Origin: Elephas maximus indicus
Taxonomy: Eukaryota; Chordata; Mammalia; Proboscidea; Elephantidae
Reading direction: 5' to 3'
Assembly (NCBI RefSeq): GCF_024166365.1
Contig: NC_064825.1
Coordinates: forward strand, 106,158,480-106,222,479
Length of the DNA stretch: 64,000 nt
The notes beneath the pieces are model-generated. The model did not search any database, was not told the origin of the DNA, and saw only the letters and a list, made by a program, of their open reading frames with translations. The position numbers were made by a program, and so were the translations under genes. This document shows, one piece after another, positions 45,289-57,360 of the stretch. How positions within the stretch are numbered: position 1 is the stretch's first letter; each line of letters opens with the position of its first letter.

Positions 45289-46245
45289 TTAACCAGGCAG
45301 CATCAGAAATGAAGGGATTCTTTTCCTCGTAGTCATATTCCACAAAGCCTTCTTTACTTCCTTATTCCTGAGGCTGTAGATCAGGGGATTCAGCATGGGG
45401 ATCACTACTGTGTAGAACACAGAAGCCACTTCATCCTGACTCAGGGAGTAACTAGACCTGGGACACAGATAAGTATAGATGGAGGTTGCATAGAACAGAA
45501 TTATAGCAGTCAAGTGGGAGGCAGAAGTTGAGAATGCTTTGCGCCTCCCTTCCCCTGAATGCATACGAAAGATGGGGAAGAGAATGTAGCAGTAGGAAGT
45601 AAGGATGACCAGCAGAGTTCCAAACATATTCACACCAGCAAAAGTGGAAAAGATGCTTTCATTCAGGAGTGTGTCAGAACAAGAGAGCTTAAAAAGAGGG
45701 GGGCTGTCATAGAAGAAGTGATGGATGATATTGGAACCACACAATGGTAAGCTGCTTACATAACTTGTGTTAACCATGGAGTTCAGCAATCCTGCTGTAA
45801 AGGCCTCAGCTGCCATTTTAAGGCAGACTCTCCTGGACATGATTAAGGAGTAAAGGAGTGGGTTACATATGGCCACATAGCGGTCATAGGCCATTAACCC
45901 AAACAGCATGCATTCAGTTGTTGCCAGGGCGATAAAGAAATACATCTGCAGGAAGCAGCCAGCAAAGGAGATGGTTTTCTTCTCAGACAATAGATCTACC
46001 AGCATCTTTGGGGTGATGGTGGACGAGTAGCAAGCATCCACAAAGGACAAGTTAGCCATGAAGAAATACATGGGTGTGTGAAGTCGAGAGTCCGCCCTGA
46101 TTAGCAGGATCATCCCCACATTCCCCAGGACTGTGAGTGTGTAAATCACAACAAAGAGCAAAAAGAGGATGATCTGTAGCTCCAGGGTGTCTGCTAATCC
46201 CAGCAGGATGGACTCGGTCAGTGAGGTATGATTTTTTCTGGTCAT
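45289..46245 (-). CDS. OR5F1: Olfactory receptor, OR5F1-like, intact ORF
   Basis: Single-exon class II odorant receptor, 318 residues, within the usual 305-325. It would act in the ciliary membrane of olfactory neurons and signal through G-olf. Visible features: N-glycosylation site NHTS at residue 5; GN in TM1 (41-42); [11 protein letters not shown] (59-68); TM3 Cys97; [10 protein letters not shown] (118-127); SY in TM5 (217-218); [10 protein letters not shown] before TM6 (236-245, with Ser where Cys is typical); [15 protein letters not shown] (283-297). The start is the first ATG and sits at the standard distance from GN. One oddity is Tyr179 in HHFFYDSPP, where ORs have Cys (codon 45709-45711, TAT for TGT); Cys169 and Cys189 remain. 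The 5F1 name rests on remembered high similarity and on neighbours. Function is uncertain because the missing Cys normally pairs with Cys97. Confidence 0.93.
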   Translation of the reverse strand: MTRKNHTSLTESILLGLADTLELQIILFLLFVVIYTLTVLGNVGMILLIRADSRLHTPMYFFMANLSFVDACYSSTITPKMLVDLLSEKKTISFAGCFLQMYFFIALATTECMLFGLMAYDRYVAICNPLLYSLIMSRRVCLKMAAEAFTAGLLNSMVNTSYVSSLPLCGSNIIHHFFYDSPPLFKLSCSDTLLNESIFSTFAGVNMFGTLLVILTSYCYILFPIFRMHSGEGRRKAFSTSASHLTAIILFYATSIYTYLCPRSSYSLSQDEVASVFYTVVIPMLNPLIYSLRNKEVKKALWNMTTRKRIPSFLMLPG

Positions 46246-47761
46246 TTGTTACAAAGAGATTTTGTTTAAACTTTGGATCAAGTGTAAATATTTCCCTCTC
46301 CAAAACCTTACAGGAAGAAGTTGAAATGTCAATAAGGATATTTACACACAGAAAAAAAATAAAAATAAAAACCTAGGATAACATGGAATAGTAAATGAAA
46401 TGACTGAAGTAAGAGGAAAAATAGAGTACTACTGGAAAATGTATTTTGTTTTAACAAAGGATTGTCTGTTTTGAAACTGGGTTGGAGGCCTTTTAAATCA
46501 CTTATCTAAGTCCACAGACTCCAGTTCAGCTTCTGCAAATGTAACATTGGTTGTTCTCTTCTTTGTATGCCAGGGCACATTAAAATGTAAAGGATAGAAA
46601 TATTCTTGCCGAAGTTTCTTTGGTTCTTTTTACGGTTATGCGGATTTAACCCAAAGATAATGTTTTCTCTCCCTTAAAACCACTATGATCATCTCTCCAA
46701 AATTCATACATTCCCCCCTAGAAATAGCTTTTGTATAACCCTAAGTAGGAAAAATTTTGACAATTAAATCTGAGAGATACTTTGACACCCATTATACATT
46801 TAAGGATAATTTTGTATAGTGAGCCAAATGCTTGTTGTTGTTACGAGGATGACACAGGCAGGGTATTTCTGCACCCCAGTAAACAACAGTATGAAATCCT
46901 TAGAATGTCCTTCCCAGAGAGTATCTTACCTGTGTAGTCTATCAATTTCATTATTATTAAGGTCCTCATTTGGAGGTTAAAAAAGAAAAATTTCGTTCTT
47001 TTTTAAATGCAGTGTAAAGATGAATTACCTTCTTGTAAATTTTGAGATACCTTCTGAGTAAATACATGTTAAGGTACTTTTATTTTGTTTTCCTTCAAGA
47101 GGATTGAGGAGCTATGGGGATTAGATGTAGGTATTAATTGTGAAGTCAATTCTCTAAAGACAGAAAGCTTAATCTCAAAAGGAAATACAATATGACACTA
47201 AGCACATGTATATGGACTTCAAAGCTGATGGAATCTGACCTGTGGAGCTTGCATCATGGCGTGGCTTCTGCTCTCTGTGTTATATTAAAGTTCTTCACCA
47301 AAGGCAGATAATTCATTTTTTAATTGACTGTTTACATTTCTTCTTTCTTGGTATTTTTAGCTTATTCCAAAAGAATAGATAGAGCACTACCAAATTTGTA
47401 CTTTTCTTCAGTCTGTGTGTGTACATCTGGGTAAATGTAACCTACAATTCAGCTCTGCTCCCCAGTGAAATTAAGGAGAATGGGAAACTACCTAGTATTC
47501 TTTGTGACCATCTTCAAAGAAATACTCTTGCCTGAGCAGGTAGGAAAATAGATAACCATACCAAATTTATTTTTATGATTTCAACTCTTTTTTTCTTGGT
47601 TGTTTGCAATTACTGTCGGTGACTATCATTCTATAAGGGGTGATACAATAGTATTTCTAGACCAAATTCACAAGCGAAAAAAGATGTGATAAACCTCATT
47701 GGATGTCCATAAGCAAGGAAAATCTATTTGCATAAAACTTTGTCAAACTTGGGGGAATATC
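46246..47761. other. Intergenic, 5' flank of OR5F1-like gene
   Basis: Holds whatever noncoding 5' exon and promoter the OR uses, but I cannot identify a start site or splice donor with confidence. No repeat recognised. Confidence 0.4.
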
Positions 47762-48375
47762 TTTTTTTTATTATTATTACTATTATTTATTGTGCTTTAA
47801 GTGAAAGTTTACAAATCAAGTCAGTCTCATATAAAAACTTACATGCACCTTGATACTTACTCCTAACTGCTTTCGGCCTAATAAGACAGCACACTCCTCC
47901 TCTCCACCCTGTGTTCCCCATGTCCTTTCAACCACCTTCTGTCCCCCTCTGCCTTGTCATCTCACCTGGAGAAAGAAGTTGCTCACATAGTCTCATGCGT
48001 CTACTTAAGCCAAGAAGCTCCGTCCTCACCAGTATCATTTCCTGTCTTATAGTCTAGTCCAATCCCTGTCTGAAAAGTTGGCTTTGGGAATGGTTCCAAT
48101 CTTGGGCTAACAAAGGGTCCAGAGACCATGACCTCTGGGGTCCCTCTAGTCTCAGTCAGACCATTAAGTCTGGTCTTTTTATGCGAATTTAAAATCTACA
48201 TCCCACTGTTCTCCTGCTCCATCAGGGATTCTCTGTTGTGTTCCCTGTCAGGGCAGTCATCGTTGGTAGCCGGGTACCATTTAGTTCTTCTAGTCTCAGG
48301 CTGATGTATTCTCTGGCCCTTTCTGTCTCTCGTGCTCATCTTTCCCTTATGTCTTTGGTGTTCTTCATTCTTGGA
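47762..48375 (-). mobile_element. L1 3' end, strongly 5'-truncated
   Basis: Same family as the 4321-10439 L1: the poly(T) start, tattgtgctttaagtgaaag, and ggtctttttatgcgaattt match the 4330-4950 part. About 610 bp of 3' UTR only. Confidence 0.93.
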
Positions 48376-48739
48376 GGACACCTTAAGGGATCATTTTACC
48401 AGCAAGGGTATAATGTTCACAGGTACAAACATTACTGTTCTGCTACGTATATCTCCTCTGATAATGTGGGAAATATAGACAAACAACATAGACTACTACA
48501 GTAGTAGAAAAATTTTAAAAAAATGGACCAGAGAGGACTAGAAAGGTAGCTGGGAAAATTGGCTTGATGATAACAAATGTTCTTGATATTTTTTGTAACA
48601 ATATATGCGTTTGTGTTATGTAAAAGTGAATATTTTAAGAGCTAAAATGTTGAGCTTATTAGAATTATTTTCTAAAGACAGGAGGAATGGCAAACAGATC
48701 TCTGAGTAGACACAACTATAAATTTGAGAACCCAATGAT

Positions 48740-48815
48740 CATGAAGATGTCACAGGGCCAGGCAATATTTTTTTCTGTTGTTCTGAGTCAGTTGACTAGA
48801 CAACAGCTACCAATA
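48740..48815 (+). mobile_element. RTE-type 3' tail, diverged
   Basis: cagggccaggcaatattttt, ttctgttgttctgagtcagt and gacaacagctaccaataatg follow the RTE/SINE 3' end order with many changes. Confidence 0.5.
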
Positions 48816-49666
48816 ATGAAGACCTTCTATAGTGTGTCTTCACCACAAGTACCTTTGTTTTGAATGGTATTGGCTACCTGCTTTTTGCTAAATCCAAAGG
48901 ACTTGTTTCACTTATTAATTTATTGAAGACTCTGAAGAATTTACACATCTATTCAACCTGCATTATCTGTATTTATATATTTATTATCTGTATTTTTATT
49001 CTTACTCTCTTTCATCTTATTAGATAATTCAGATACTAGTTTACACTGAAGACGCTTAGAAGATATATTCCAGTATTCTGGCAATTGTAGTCTCTTGACT
49101 CAGTATAAACTGGGTACTCATCAAATGGAAGTTTATGAGTTGTAGAGTAAGTTCCATATTTTCACATGTTTATTTACTTAACTATTAAAAAAAAAAAGTA
49201 GTTTGAAAAGGTATATTGAAATGAGCTAATTTTTTTCTTAATCATTGGTTTACATTAAAAAAAAGATGGTATTCACTTTATTCTTGTTGATTCAGAGTTC
49301 CATATATCTTGATTTTATTAAATGATTGTCATTTTCTCTATAATTAAAAAAAATTTAAAAACTTACCTAAACTTCAAAGGGATCATGAAGCCATTAATTA
49401 CAAAAACCTTTTTAATTGTATTCATAGGACATATTCATAGCAGTATTTACCATTATCAGTTACCTGTTTATTTTTTCCACTTTTTTACTTTCCTAATAAA
49501 CTTTGTCAGAGCATGAACTTTTAAAATCACTATCCAGTAAAATAAAACAGTGCCTGCCATGTAGTAGACAGTCAATAAATATATGTAGATGAAATAATGA
49601 ATAAATAAATGAATTTCTTTATATTTTAAGGTATAAATTTAAAAATCCTTTAATTCATTCAGTTTT
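48816..49666. other. Intergenic, no gene seen
   Basis: AT-rich; tail of taaataaatgaa near 49595. No recognisable gene. Confidence 0.5.
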
Positions 49667-49669
49667 ATG

Positions 49670-49870
49670 TTGTTTTTGCTGTTGGGTGCTGTCAAGTTGT
49701 GTTTGACTTACAACAATCCCATGTGACAGAGTAGGACTGTTCCATAAGGTTTTCTTGACAAAAGCAACAGCAGTCTTTAGGGAAACAGATCGCCAGTTTC
49801 TCCTTCCCAGGAGCTTATCCCCATTTGGTTCACAGCAGAGCACTTAACCGTTTGCACTGCCAGGGCTCCT
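49670..49870 (-). mobile_element. AfroSINE-group SINE, long-body, diverged
   Basis: gctgttgggtgctgtcaagt, catgtgacagagtaggactg, cagcagtctttagggaaaca and gcactgccagggctcctt follow the complement of a long-body SINE. Confidence 0.82.
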
Positions 49871-52800
49871 TATTCCGTTTATAAATGATTAGTTTTATAT
49901 ATCATTGGTTCTTGAACTGAGAACATTTTTATGTATGTCATTTATATAAGGATTATTCTCAGGATGCTAACATTTTACTCTAATAAGATTCTTAGTACTA
50001 ATAAGGCAAATTCATGTAATACATTTTAAAGATGAGAGTGTAGGAAAAATGTCTTTTTGTAGCCATTTCTGTTGCTGAAATACATGTAGATTTTAAGTTC
50101 TATTTTTTTATACAGAAGAATTAAGTTATGTTGAATTTTTAAAATCTTAATTTAAAAAGAAGAACAAAATACATGAAGATATTTTTGGAATGTAATACCC
50201 AGGTCAGAGGTCACAAAGGTCACTCTCAGTTTTAATGATCTCACAGATCTCAGTAAAGTCATTATACTCATCATTATGGTTTACTACAGTGACAGGATAC
50301 ATGCTGAAATTGGCAAGGAAAAAGGCACATAAGGTGGAGCCCAGGAGAAACCAGGCTTGAACTTCCAGTTGTCTCCTTCCAGTGAAATACAACAGAGAGT
50401 GCTTAATTCTCTAAGCAATGTTTTGTGACAACACGTAAAAAATATTGCCAAACAGGGAAGCTCATCTGAGCACCGGCTTCCATTTATTCAGGATCAGTCA
50501 TGTAGGTATGAAGCACAGGTATGGTTGACCTTAGCTATTCAGCCTTTAGCTTGTATATCCCCAGAGATCAAAAAGATATAGTATGGCCAAAAGCAGGCAT
50601 ACAGAAAAACAAAAAACAAACAGAAAATAGTCACTCAGAGTAAATCACTTTGTTAGTATAAACTACCTACTTAGCCCAAGAATTCAGGTGTAAAAAGACA
50701 CTTTTATCAGGCAGAACATTCAAGTACTCAGAGCTGACTTCCCAGGAGATAGTCAAGGGCCAGATCCTAAGATCTTTGGATTGTACAGGCTTTGGGGAGT
50801 AATCAAGGTTGCTAAGTTAACTCTTTACAGCACAGTACCAATACCAAAATCTTAGTGCTGTTGATTCTTACTCAACTGTATTTTAACTCCTTAGTTTTGC
50901 CACTACCCTATCTTCAGAACAACAGGGAATTATTTTTATGAATTTAATAAGCTGCATACTTTGATTTTTCACTGCTATTCCATATATTGTCCTCTTAAAT
51001 ACAGCACATGGTGCCCTGAATGCAGCTTTTGCTATGGATAATGCTTTTTTACCTTCATTTTTTTTTTTTTTATCCCACAAAAGGCAAACATACCTCCAAA
51101 ATTACTCTTCCTTTTTTATTTGGGGGTGGGGGTGCAGGAGAAGCAAAGAACTTTCAGTACCTGTCTCTAAATTTCTAAATCCGAGGCGGTGTTGGGGGGG
51201 GATAGTTTGTTTCTTGCTTTCCCATGAAATGGCTCACCTGTCCACCATAAGGTTAATATAATGTGTAAACAGGAAATATACACAATCTAGATGCCTTGCT
51301 AAATAATGCGAGTATGTGAAAATAAAAATACAAGAATGTGACAAGCATCACCGCCACCACCTCTCCCTTGGGGTACTTTCTATGATTCTAGTCGTCTTGA
51401 TCATGTTGGGATATCCTCACCAAATGGAAGCATGCTTTGTTCAAATTTGTACTCTCCACCACCACCTACAATGAAAAGCAATTAATTCGTAGGCCCCTTC
51501 CAGTTTTGGAGGCTACATATCCTACATGAGTGAGTTCACTTTTGCCACACGGAGTGAATCGTCTCAAAGGTAAGCAAGTTTGTGTAGGATCCACAGTGAG
51601 AAAGCGTTCTCCAGACTGCTGTACAAAGAGTTCTATACTTTTGATCTTTTGATACAGTTGCCCCTAGATACCCAGACGCCAGTGCCCCTAGACAGACTCT
51701 AGTATATTGAGGTGTAACATGGAGTGCCAAAACCTTTAGATATTTTAAATATAACAAATATTTGTTTCCGAGAGTTCTCTTTTCCCATACTGAGAAATAA
51801 ACATTGACTTGTCGCTGGGTGGTGACTGAGACTGAATACTGACCCAGGCACACCAGCTTATTATATGTCCCAAATGTTCTATTGGGAGCACAGAGCTATA
51901 AGGCTAATTTACTGGTAAAGACAAGCCTTCCCTGAAGAATGTTATTATCTCACGGAATCCATAGATCAGAAGCTCGGCCTGAAGTCCGAGTAATTTCCAG
52001 GAGCCCCTCCCTTACTTTCCTATCCCAGGGCGGCACTTCCTTCAACCCCACCAAAGGTTGGGGGGAGCTCTCTATGTCCGGGTAAAACAGGAGTGAAAGA
52101 CAACCCGAGCCTGGTTGGCAGCTGGCTTTCCAGGAGATGACAAATGCTGCAAGGAATGGATTGTTGCTGTATTATAACCTCTGAAATGGAATTTCTAAAG
52201 AATTGGACAATGTTACAGAATGCATCCAAGAAGCAGAGCTTCCAAATATAAACAGTTTCATCTATATGGCTTTGTAGGAAAGATCTGTTTTGGTTTGATC
52301 AGACAATCAGGAACCTGAAAGAATAAAATTGGTAACGAAGAGGAGGTTCAAGGAAGGTGTATGTGGATGGAGCACCTAAAATAGGCTGAGGGTTCAAGTG
52401 ATGACACACTTAGAAAAATGTTTCTACCCTACTTATGTAACTCTTAGCTCAGCTGCTTTAGAGGATTTTATATTCAGGGAGGGCTATTTCCTCCAGGGTT
52501 CACAGTAGGGGGTAGTCTTGCCATTGAATTGGAGGCTGAGAACGCCACAGGTGCTTTTCAGGCCCCCACAGAGGCAGCCCAGAGAAACAGATATCTCTTC
52601 TTTTAGCTCCTTAACAAAAGCTTGGCCATGTGAACTAGCCTTGATGAATACAAAGTCCCAGCCCTGAATTTAAGTCTTTAGAAAGTTATGAAAAATGAGA
52701 GATTATTCACCATATCTGCATCAGAGTCAAAATCCAGGAGTGCACTGGAGGGTATTTAGGGAAACTACGGTCCGACATCAAGTAGGCAAGTTACTAGGGA

Positions 52801-53060
52801 TGGTGATTCTACGGCAGCAAACCCAATAGTGATATTGGCATTGCCATTTATGAAGTAAACTCTTCCTATGGGGAGATCTTCACTATGTTGTGTTTCCTTT
52901 GGTTCCTGCCAGTTTTCTCAGACTGTCTTTCCAGCTTCCTTGTGAATTCTATGAATTAACCAATATCCCTTCTGCAAATTTGTGTAGTATTTAAAGTGAA
53001 GAAAGCTGTTTAGCTGTTTTTCTGCTGTCTGCAGCCAAATTTCCTATAGGTAAAATACTT
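49871..53060. other. Intergenic, possible old LTR/ERV remnants
   Basis: Three stretches look repeat-like but I cannot assign them firmly: 50180-50600, 51340-52300 and 52700-53060. The last ends ttctgctgtctgcagccaaa and includes tgtgaattctatgaattaac, resembling MaLR-type LTR ends on the plus strand. Open frames here (for example 51536-51853 minus, 105 codons) have no motif I recognise. No gene supported. Confidence 0.35.
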
Positions 53061-53195
53061 TATTACCCTATAATTAACCCTTGCATTTTAATAATTTATG
53101 CATTACAAGTAGAAAGAAAAAAGTTCAATTAAATTTTTAAAAAGTGCACCTAGTAAAATGTTTACTTATTTATTTATTTCCAGACTTGTAGATTT

Positions 53196-53480
53196 ATTAA
53201 AGAAAGGAAGGAAGAAGGGAGAGTGGAAGGAAGGAAGGGAGGGAGGAAAGAAGGAAAGAAGGAAGGAAGGATCGAAGAAAAAGAAAGAAAAGATGGATAG
53301 GAGGACTGGAAAAAGGAAGGGAAGAGGTTGAAGGAAGGGAGTGGGTGAATGAGTGAAAAAGGGAGAAAAAGAAATGATGGAAGGGAAGGAAGGGAGGATG
53401 GGATAAGGAAGAAAGAAAAGAAGGATAGAGGGGAGGAAAAAAGGAATAAAAAAAGAAATAAAAGAAAAAGAAATAATTGT
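53196..53480 (+). repeat. Purine-rich (GGAA)n-type low-complexity tract
   Basis: About 285 bases almost wholly A and G on the plus strand (gaaggaaggaagg, aaagaaagaa, gggaggg variants). It makes spurious Phe/Ser/Leu/Pro frames on the minus strand. Confidence 0.95.
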
Positions 53481-53539
53481 GGTACTTCCTTTTACTCTGC
53501 AATTTTTCCACGTTTTAGTTCTTCATGTAGTTTGCTGTT

Positions 53540-55085
53540 TTGATTTAAGGAATTTTTTTTTTTTTTCCTAAAAACACAGATATTCACCCTACTAGAAAAG
53601 AAGTCCCCCTAAAAGCTATAAAAAAAACTTATTTAAATTTCTCACCAGATGGAGGAATGAGGCTAATTGTTTCCATTAAGGCTGGCGCCATGCATTTATC
53701 CACTCTGCATTCCGTGCACCTTAAGCTTCTGAAGGGTATAAGACTGTTCCAGTGTCAATAATCTAAAGAAAGTTAAAACCAAGAGCTGCATTTGAAAGTA
53801 TTAAGAAATATTGCTGTAAGTACTGCTATAATTGTGATGGAAAGCTAATAGTCATATAAACAAATACAATCTGCTGAACATGGTGTTAAATAGTTATATG
53901 TGTTATCTCCCTTAATTCTCAAGAATCTGATAATGTGGGAAACTATTCACAATTTTCAAATTAAAAAAAGGCTGACTAAGGTCAATGTCACTCTTGTGAA
54001 TAAAAAATGAGTCAAACCCATGTTGGGTGAGTATTAAGCTCTTACCACTGCATCTTATCATTCAAGACATAGTTCCTCCCAGTCACTCCTACAACTGAGA
54101 AACAAAAACATGGCCCTTGGCATTTTTCTCAAAAGTAGTCAGTCTGTACCTTGACATTTCCACATAAAACTAACTGCTGCAAAGTCTCTTTGAATATCTG
54201 AATTGATAGTTGTTACTCAGAGAAATTACAGAATTTGAATAAGAAAGCTTTTTTTTCCCTATAGATTGGCACAATTAAAGTTATTATAATTATTGCTATT
54301 TTAATCAAAGATCTCCCAAAAAAGAACCACTTGTATGTTCTAAGTGGTTTATCATAGTAAATTGTGTTAACTTTATCTTTTTCATTTTTAAAAGAAAGCA
54401 GCCACAGCACTAGAAACAGAGTAATTGCCTATCCAAAGATCTCCTGGGATTGGGGAGTATCCTGGGACAATGTCCTATTTGTCAGAGGCTAGAAAAAAAA
54501 TTTTTTTTTTTTTTTAGAAGATAAATAATCATTCCTTATAAGACAATTTCTAAAATCTGGAGAGAAATGTTGCCAACATCTCATACAAAATAAATTCCAC
54601 ATTCAAAATTCTAGATGGTGCTGAGATAGGTGACTTCCCAAAGCGTCAGCAAATTGTCTCTTGTGAATGTAGCAATGATAATGAGCTAACCTTAGACAAA
54701 AAATGTATTTCTGTTGACTCTGTTTTTTTTCTCATAGCCTGAGTGTGTTTGTACATGTAAGGGAGTAAGAGCAGTAGTGACATGGATCTGAGCCCATCCA
54801 TATCCATGGCATTTTGAAAATACCACTGTCCAATTTGTTGTGCAGCTTGTTGCCATTAGAGGAAAGGTGAGTGAGCTATTTTTCAAATTTGGGGGAATCC
54901 AATGGTCTAATTAACTCCCTGAATATGTAAACTAAGCCTCAGATTCTATGAACACACAGCATATATGCACTCATAATATGATTGATCATTTTGTATTTGT
55001 TCCTATAAATATCAATTCAGAAAACTTACAGTTTTAAAGCTAGATATTGAATTATTAAGTAATAATAATGATATTAGTGTAATGG
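53540..55085. other. Intergenic, ancient repeat traces only
   Basis: 53870-54060 (gttatctcccttaattctca to ctcttaccactgcatc) has the form of an old MIR-type SINE, weakly. No gene. Confidence 0.4.
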
Positions 55086-55089
55086 TAAG

Positions 55090-55275
55090 GAGCCCTGGCA
55101 GTGCAATGGTTAAGCACTAGGCTAACTGAAAGTCAACAGTTGGAACCTACCAGCAGCTTTGCAGAAGAAATGACCTGCAATGTACTCTCATAAAAATTTC
55201 AGCCTTCAGAAACCCTATGGGGCAGTTCTACTGTGTCCACTGGAGTTGCTGTAAGTTGGAATCGACAGGACTACA
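55090..55275 (+). mobile_element. AfroSINE-group SINE, long-body, diverged
   Basis: aaggagccctggcagtgcaa, tcatttcagccttcagaaac-type body (55195-55210) and ccactggagttgctgtaagt, ending ggaatcgacagg. Confidence 0.88.
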
Positions 55276-57360
55276 TACAACAATAGTGTAATAGTGATAG
55301 CAATGATGATAATAACTGATCAGAAATAGTGAGAACTTTCTATGTATCCACGAGATAACAAACCCTGTAAAAAGGTACTATAATAAGTTACACATTTTAA
55401 TCCTGATTTCAACCTTATGATATATTAATATGCTAATTAAACAGAAACAGAAATATAAACAGAGAAGTTCTATGGATTATGGATTAAGAGTCAAACCTGA
55501 ATTTAAACTTATTCTGCCTAATTCCAGATCCTGTGTATTGGCCATCACAACACAATATAACTTGAAAAGGAGAACAAGTGAATTTATTGTGGTTGCTTCT
55601 TTTTTTTTTTTTTTTTCTCTTCTACATAAGTCTTTCAAACAGAATCTCAAACAGAAAATAATTCATGGACACCTTTCGGTAATAGCCACCTTGTCAGGTA
55701 AGATTTCCATGAGAACCAATGGGGCCAAACTTGTTTTAGGAGATTAATCTGAGTTCAACGTATTGCGAGATGAATCCTTCAAGAGCAGTGAAATTGATCT
55801 GGAAGAACTGGTATCTCATTCAACAATTAAATATTGAACCACTTCAAACAGTCTTCTAGATGCCATGGGGGCTCAAGGAAGGAAAGTTGGATTTTGATTT
55901 CAAGAAGTTTGTAACCTGTTTATGGATCAGTTTTACACTTTTAAAAAACATTAATGAACATGTCACTCACTGGATAATCTTGTAAATGTGACTTAAAATA
56001 AAGATATAAATTAGATCACTGCTGAGGTTCTTTCCAACACTAATATTCTATAATTGAATAATTTATTGTGAAATTCCTGTAACAGTAGAAACTATTTCAA
56101 CATCAGAAGCACTATGTAGCATTTTTTTAAAAAAGGCAGAGTGGTATTTTTTTTTTTTTTTGATAAGTTACTCTATCAAGAAAATATCACAGTCATAATT
56201 CTTCGTGTATTACAGTTACATAACTGTCGATGACAATTCATATAGCACAGTCTAATATTGAATTACATAGCTTTAAAACATATAACACAAAGACTCAGCA
56301 GTACAAGAAGAAATTGTTAAATCTGTACTCATGACAGAAATCTTCAAAACTCTTTTTTTACTGAACTTCTGGTTCCCAGCCGAGCGTTTAGCAGCTGCAC
56401 CACTAGGGCTGCTTATTCCCATTAGCTACCTGTAAAATTTCAGTTCTCTAATGCCTGTAAAATACTCCATTCCTACTCTAGCTTATTTGCACATACTCAC
56501 ACACACACACACACACACACATACACAAGTACAGGCTTATCTTTGTAAGAGACTCTAGATCATGCTTAAGACATGAAGCCAATGACAAGATCAATTTTGA
56601 GACAACCACCAGGATAGTTTAAGCTAATCAAATAAGAAAAAAATAGAAACAAAGATCGGTTTATTTATGTTTAATGTATTATATTTAATAAACACTTATA
56701 TATAGGTTATGTTCTAGTCACATAATTTACATATATTTACTCATTTATTGCTCTGTCACAGAGTGTTTTAGTAGCATTACCAAGAGTACACAAACATTAA
56801 ATATCAAACCTAAGGTTTGAACTCAGTCATCTCTTGCCTAGCAACTGTGCTCTTCACTATTATGTTAGGCTACCTCCCCGGATCACAAGTTTTGTTCTGT
56901 GGAACTATCTAGTCTATCTGTGAGCATTTCTTTTCCCCAGAATTTTTCTCAACTCTTTGTCTTTGCAAAGAAAAATGTGATTTTAAGGTAGGAAACATTG
57001 ATCTTTGCCCCTAAAGAGCCCGCCAATTTTCATAATTCGTACCAGGTTTCATCAGCTAAGCCTCTTTCAGCTTGAAAGGAACTAATAGTCTATCCTAATG
57101 TCCATAGATTTAATGAGTTACTGTATCACAAAACAGCACCTTCTGAGTGAAATCATCTGGCATTGAGAGTGAGTTCTAATTATATCCTTTAACAGAAAAA
57201 AAAAATTGCCAGAGAAAATACAACACTTTGATTTTACTAACCATTCATTTCTTTCCTTAAAAAGGAGAAGAATGACCTCCTTAGTTCATTCATCACTGAA
57301 GTCAGCTCATATCTGTTGATAACACCTATCTTGAATGAGAAAAATAAGAAAACCAAGAAG
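55276..57360. other. Intergenic, 5' flank of OR5AS1-like pseudogene
   Basis: 55320-55560 resembles an ancient MIR-type SINE (tgatttcaaccttatgatat, gattaagagtcaaacctg). A 46-bp SINE head fragment on the minus strand lies at 56368-56414 (ttcccagccgagcgtttagc). A (CA)11 tract lies at 56499-56522. No exon identified. Confidence 0.45.
56499..56522 (+). repeat. (CA)n microsatellite
   Basis: About 11 CA units between catactca and tacacaag. Confidence 0.95.

Noticed and set aside
53197-53511. 104-codon minus-strand frame rich in Phe, Ser, Leu and Pro
   Set aside because: Translation of the polypurine tract; low complexity only.
57316-57360. Upstream ATG as start of the OR5AS1-like receptor
   Set aside because: Adds 15 Lys-rich residues not found in this receptor family; 57361 gives the normal N-terminus with NYT.
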